From positions 1 to 23,031 of the IMG/VR virus record IMGVR_UViG_3300014914_000500: a stretch of DNA of 23,031 nucleotides. The stretch is one strand, 5' to 3'. Position 1 is the stretch's first letter. Each line of letters begins with the position of its first letter. Positions 21,280 to 23,031 of this stretch are shown in pieces. Source of the stretch: a virus. The position numbers were made by a program, and so were the translations under genes. The notes below the pieces were generated by a model. It was given only the letters and a program-made list of their open reading frames with translations, searched no databases and had not been told where the DNA came from.

Positions 21280-21618
21280 ATGACCCTTGAAAAAATGTTT
21301 AAAAGATTAGAAGCAGGAGAAGACCCACTTGATTTGAGCATTGAAAAGTGGAGAGATGTAGTTAACCATTTATATAAAATTACTAGATTTGAAGAATATG
21401 ACTGGGAAATTGAAATGGGAGTGTGTAATTGTGCATTGTGCATTGTATATGCTCGTTACAAATGCAATGGTTGCCCTATTAAAAAAGCAACTGGCTATGG
21501 GAGCTGTGATAAAACGCCCTATGAAAGTTTCCGTATAGCACGAATGGGCAAAAACCTTGAAGGCATGCGAAAGGCAGCCATTGCTGAATTAAAATTTTTA
21601 AAGTCTCTTAAAAAATAG
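21280..21618 (+). CDS. Small Cys-rich phage protein near RecT
   Basis: A 112-residue protein behind GGGGGA. The N-terminus is helical (KRLEAGEDPLDLSIEKWRDV). It carries GVCNCALCIVY, CNGCPIKK and SCDKTPYESF, giving six Cys with the pattern of small phage proteins I know from recombination and early regions (C-x-x-C-P and C-x-x-TPY). Metal binding is likely. Function unknown. Confidence 0.78.
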   Translation: MTLEKMFKRLEAGEDPLDLSIEKWRDVVNHLYKITRFEEYDWEIEMGVCNCALCIVYARYKCNGCPIKKATGYGSCDKTPYESFRIARMGKNLEGMRKAAIAELKFLKSLKK

Positions 21619-21623
21619 AAAGA

Positions 21624-21652
21624 TTGACAAGTTAAAAATAATCTGGTAAGAA
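21624..21652 (+). promoter_or_regulatory. Promoter of the small RNA-like unit
   Basis: TTGACA (21624-21629), 17 bp spacer, TAAGAA (21647-21652). It lies 5 nt after the previous stop and about 35 nt before the hairpin unit. The spacer does not contain the AATTxAACTG of P1-P3. Confidence 0.6.
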
Positions 21653-21658
21653 TAAACA

Positions 21659-21765
21659 AATGATGGAGGGTATCTCGAAAATAAAGACCCGCACAGGCAG
21701 GCAAGATTATCTTTTGGCCCTCCATCATGTCAAAAAGTCTTGTCTTGTCTGTGTGGGCTTTTTTT
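21659..21765 (+). ncRNA. Candidate ~105 nt small RNA or attenuator with pseudoknot-type pairing
   Basis: It has its own promoter (21624-21652) and ends at a terminator T-tract. The first transcribed bases ATGATGGAGGG (21660-21670) are perfectly complementary to CCCTCCATCAT (21718-21728), which lies in the loop of the terminator hairpin. The two pairings interleave in H-type pseudoknot order. A long terminator stem and the crossed 11 bp pair may exclude each other, as in an attenuator. It could instead be a small RNA with a ribosome-site-like 5' end. Confidence 0.55.
21687..21765 (+). terminator. Long-stem intrinsic terminator before the GIY-YIG gene
   Basis: Arms 21688-21708 and 21736-21757 give about 21 pairs with one bulge and a few G-U pairs, and a 27 nt loop; T7 (21759-21765) follows. 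The next ATG is 18 nt downstream. Confidence 0.8.
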
Positions 21766-21783
21766 GTTTGGGGAGTTAGTTAA

Positions 21784-22329
21784 ATGAAAACACTTCTCAC
21801 CCCCACAATATTTCTTCATGAAAACAATGAAGAAGAATGTATCATACCAACAGACCAAGGTGGTTTTATTTATTCCAAAAAACAAATAGAAACTTGGTTT
21901 AAACAAATTATGAAATTCTATGAGCTTTATAGTGATGAAGAAATAAAAGAACATAATAATGACCTTTTTAAACAATACAATTCTTCTTATACAAACTCAG
22001 AGAATACAACAAAAAAACCAAAAAAAGGATTTGTCTATTTTATAAAAGCCGAAAATGGATTAATAAAAATCGGACAAACAAAAGATTTATCAAATAGATA
22101 TAAACAAATACAACATAGTGCCCTATTAAAAACCGAATTATTATTTGCAATTGAATCTAATGATGTCATAAAGTTAGAAGAGAAACTTCATCATTTTTTT
22201 GAAAACAAAATGGAAAAGGGAGAATGGTTTGCACTTTCGGATGGAGACACTGAAATAATAAAAAATGCAGCCAAAAAGAAAGGATTAAAAATAATTACCA
22301 TAGAAGGAGAAGGCAATGAAAGAGAATGA
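21784..22329 (+). CDS. GIY-YIG/T5orf172-like protein
   Basis: A 181-residue protein. The C-terminal half (residues 82-151) carries the T5orf172-type GIY-YIG domain: GFVYFIKAE, then LIKIGQTKDLSNRYKQIQ, KLEEKLHHFF and GEWFAL. In such proteins the GIY-YIG core may be a nuclease, but in many phage versions activity is unproven. The N-terminal ~80 residues look like a separate domain with a Thr/Asn/Ser-rich linker. Its start follows the terminator by 18 nt and the ribosome site is a weak GGGGAG. It overlaps the replication gene by 14 nt. Confidence 0.82.
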   Translation: MKTLLTPTIFLHENNEEECIIPTDQGGFIYSKKQIETWFKQIMKFYELYSDEEIKEHNNDLFKQYNSSYTNSENTTKKPKKGFVYFIKAENGLIKIGQTKDLSNRYKQIQHSALLKTELLFAIESNDVIKLEEKLHHFFENKMEKGEWFALSDGDTEIIKNAAKKKGLKIITIEGEGNERE

Positions 22330-23031
22330 AATAAATGAACAATGTAAAAAACTAATTGGCGTTGAATTTCCTGGTAATACTGTTCCCTTAAGTTGGTATA
22401 GATATATAAAAACTCAAAACGGAACAGTGAATCATGTAGCTATAACATTATTGGCGGACATTGTTTTTTGGTATAGGCCAGTTGAAGAAAGAAATCCAGA
22501 AACAGGCGAACCAATTGGTTATAGACAAAAGTTTAAAGCTAATAAATTACAAAAGAATTACCAGTCTTACGTGGATTTATTTGGTTTCACAAAAATACAG
22601 GTTAAAAGAGCTTTTGATGATTTGATAAGATTAAAACTTGTTAAAAGAGAATTTAAAACAATAGAAACTAACGAAGGTTTAAAACTTTCAAATGTCATGT
22701 TTATAGAACCAATTATTGACAATGTCCTTAAAATTACATACGACCAACGCAAATCTAAAAAAACCTCCTCTTTACCTCAAAATAACTACCTTCCTACTTC
22801 AAAATCATTACCTCCTAACTCCGAAGTAAATACCTCTTTACTTCAAAGTAACCACCCCCCTACTTCAAAGTTACCACCTCCTTCTCCTGAAGTTAAGACA
22901 AATACAGAAAATACTACAGAAACTACTACAAAGAATACTACAGATATAAAATCTTCTTTAAATAATTCTTTTAGTAATAATATAAATAATATAAATAATA
23001 ATAATCTATATAGCTCTAAAGAACCAAATAA
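22316..23031 (+). CDS. Phage replication initiator, partial at the right edge
   Basis: ATG at 22316 follows GGAGAAGG. The open frame runs off the window. Residues ~1-140 look like a winged helix-turn-helix replisome organiser: VAITLLADIVFWYRP, YRQKFKANKLQKNYQSYVDL, then GFTKIQVKRAFDDLIRL. A Thr/Ser/Pro/Asn-rich linker follows (repeats of PTSK and TTETTTKNTTD), as is common in phage initiators before a C-terminal helicase-loader domain. The linker DNA contains iteron-like repeats, as in lambda-O-type origins. It probably recruits host helicase or primase. Identity to a named family is unverified. Confidence 0.75.
   Translation, partial: MKENEINEQCKKLIGVEFPGNTVPLSWYRYIKTQNGTVNHVAITLLADIVFWYRPVEERNPETGEPIGYRQKFKANKLQKNYQSYVDLFGFTKIQVKRAFDDLIRLKLVKREFKTIETNEGLKLSNVMFIEPIIDNVLKITYDQRKSKKTSSLPQNNYLPTSKSLPPNSEVNTSLLQSNHPPTSKLPPPSPEVKTNTENTTETTTKNTTDIKSSLNNSFSNNINNINNNNLYSSKEPN
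22773..22883. repeat. Iteron-like repeats inside the initiator gene, candidate origin
   Basis: Five related units of about 22 bp start at 22773, 22795, 22816, 22839 and 22861. The pattern is TACTTCAAAGTAACCACC, with TACCTC, AACTCC or ATTACC variants. Spacings of 21-23 bp are not multiples of three, so selection appears to act on the DNA and not only on the protein. Two helical turns per unit suits initiator binding on one face. An A/T-rich segment follows at 22935-23020, as expected for an unwinding region. Confidence 0.6.

Noticed and set aside
21660-21779. 40-codon open frame through the terminator
   Set aside because: It has no ribosome site, overlaps a strong terminator hairpin, and ends in hydrophobic and Cys-rich nonsense coming from the T-tract. 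The RNA reading fits better.
1-23031. tRNA or rRNA genes, integrase or transposase
   Set aside because: No tRNA-like arm set, rRNA segment, or integrase/transposase motif was seen in the window, so integration or lysogeny cannot be inferred from this part.

Overview
The window looks like part of an AT-rich, tailed double-stranded DNA bacteriophage or prophage. It carries a terminase large subunit, a portal protein, a RecT-type annealing protein with a RecB/Cas4-like nuclease, a sliding-clamp-like protein and a phage replication initiator with helix-turn-helix features. The host is a bacterium with strong GGAGG ribosome binding sites and sigma-70-type promoters (TTGACA, 17 bp, TATAAT-like). 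I cannot name the host from the sequence. The Lys/Glu-rich proteins and many Cys-pair mini-proteins would suit an anaerobe or thermophile, but that is only an impression.

Layout. Positions 1-4394 hold leftward packaging and head genes: an unnamed basic gene, TerL, a small coiled-coil/membrane protein, a 72-residue protein, the portal, and a partial gene running off the edge. A back-to-back promoter pair at 4402-4467 separates these from a rightward operon at 4592-8964. That operon has twelve tightly packed small genes, nearly all unrecognised, including two pairs of tandem paralogues and a DUF2314-like gene. A leftward DNA methyltransferase with two frameshifts (8965-9696) ends stop codon to stop codon against this operon.

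From 9.7 to 12 kb there is an unusual, mostly non-coding region. It has two tandem arrays with a near-exact 37 bp period, flanking a small three-gene cassette (10318-10947) with its own promoter and terminator. The right array is followed by nested inverted repeats.

From 11.9 to 17.8 kb comes a long rightward series of small early genes. It includes zinc-binding mini-proteins, a 24-residue membrane peptide, a ComM/Mg-chelatase-like protein that has lost its ATPase core, and a sliding-clamp-like gene with a frameshift. Intrinsic terminators interrupt the series, each only 18-25 nt before the next start codon. A small leftward gene (17804-18079) faces a strong rightward promoter at 18191. That promoter drives the recombination module: a zinc ribbon protein, a PD-(D/E)XK nuclease, a coiled-coil protein and RecT. 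Next come a self-contained promoter-hairpin-terminator unit (a possible small RNA), a GIY-YIG/T5orf172 protein, and the start of the replication initiator gene. That gene contains iteron-like repeats, so it may hold the replication origin.

How it fits together: three promoters at 10.26, 11.92 and 18.19 kb share sequence in the spacer between their -35 and -10 boxes as well as the AAAGGGAGG leader, so one regulator or one duplication history may link them. Terminators placed directly before start codons imply antitermination or attenuation along the early operon. Four likely single-base indels, all assignable to homopolymer runs and affecting three genes, could be sequencing errors or real recent decay. 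They should be checked before those genes are called dead.
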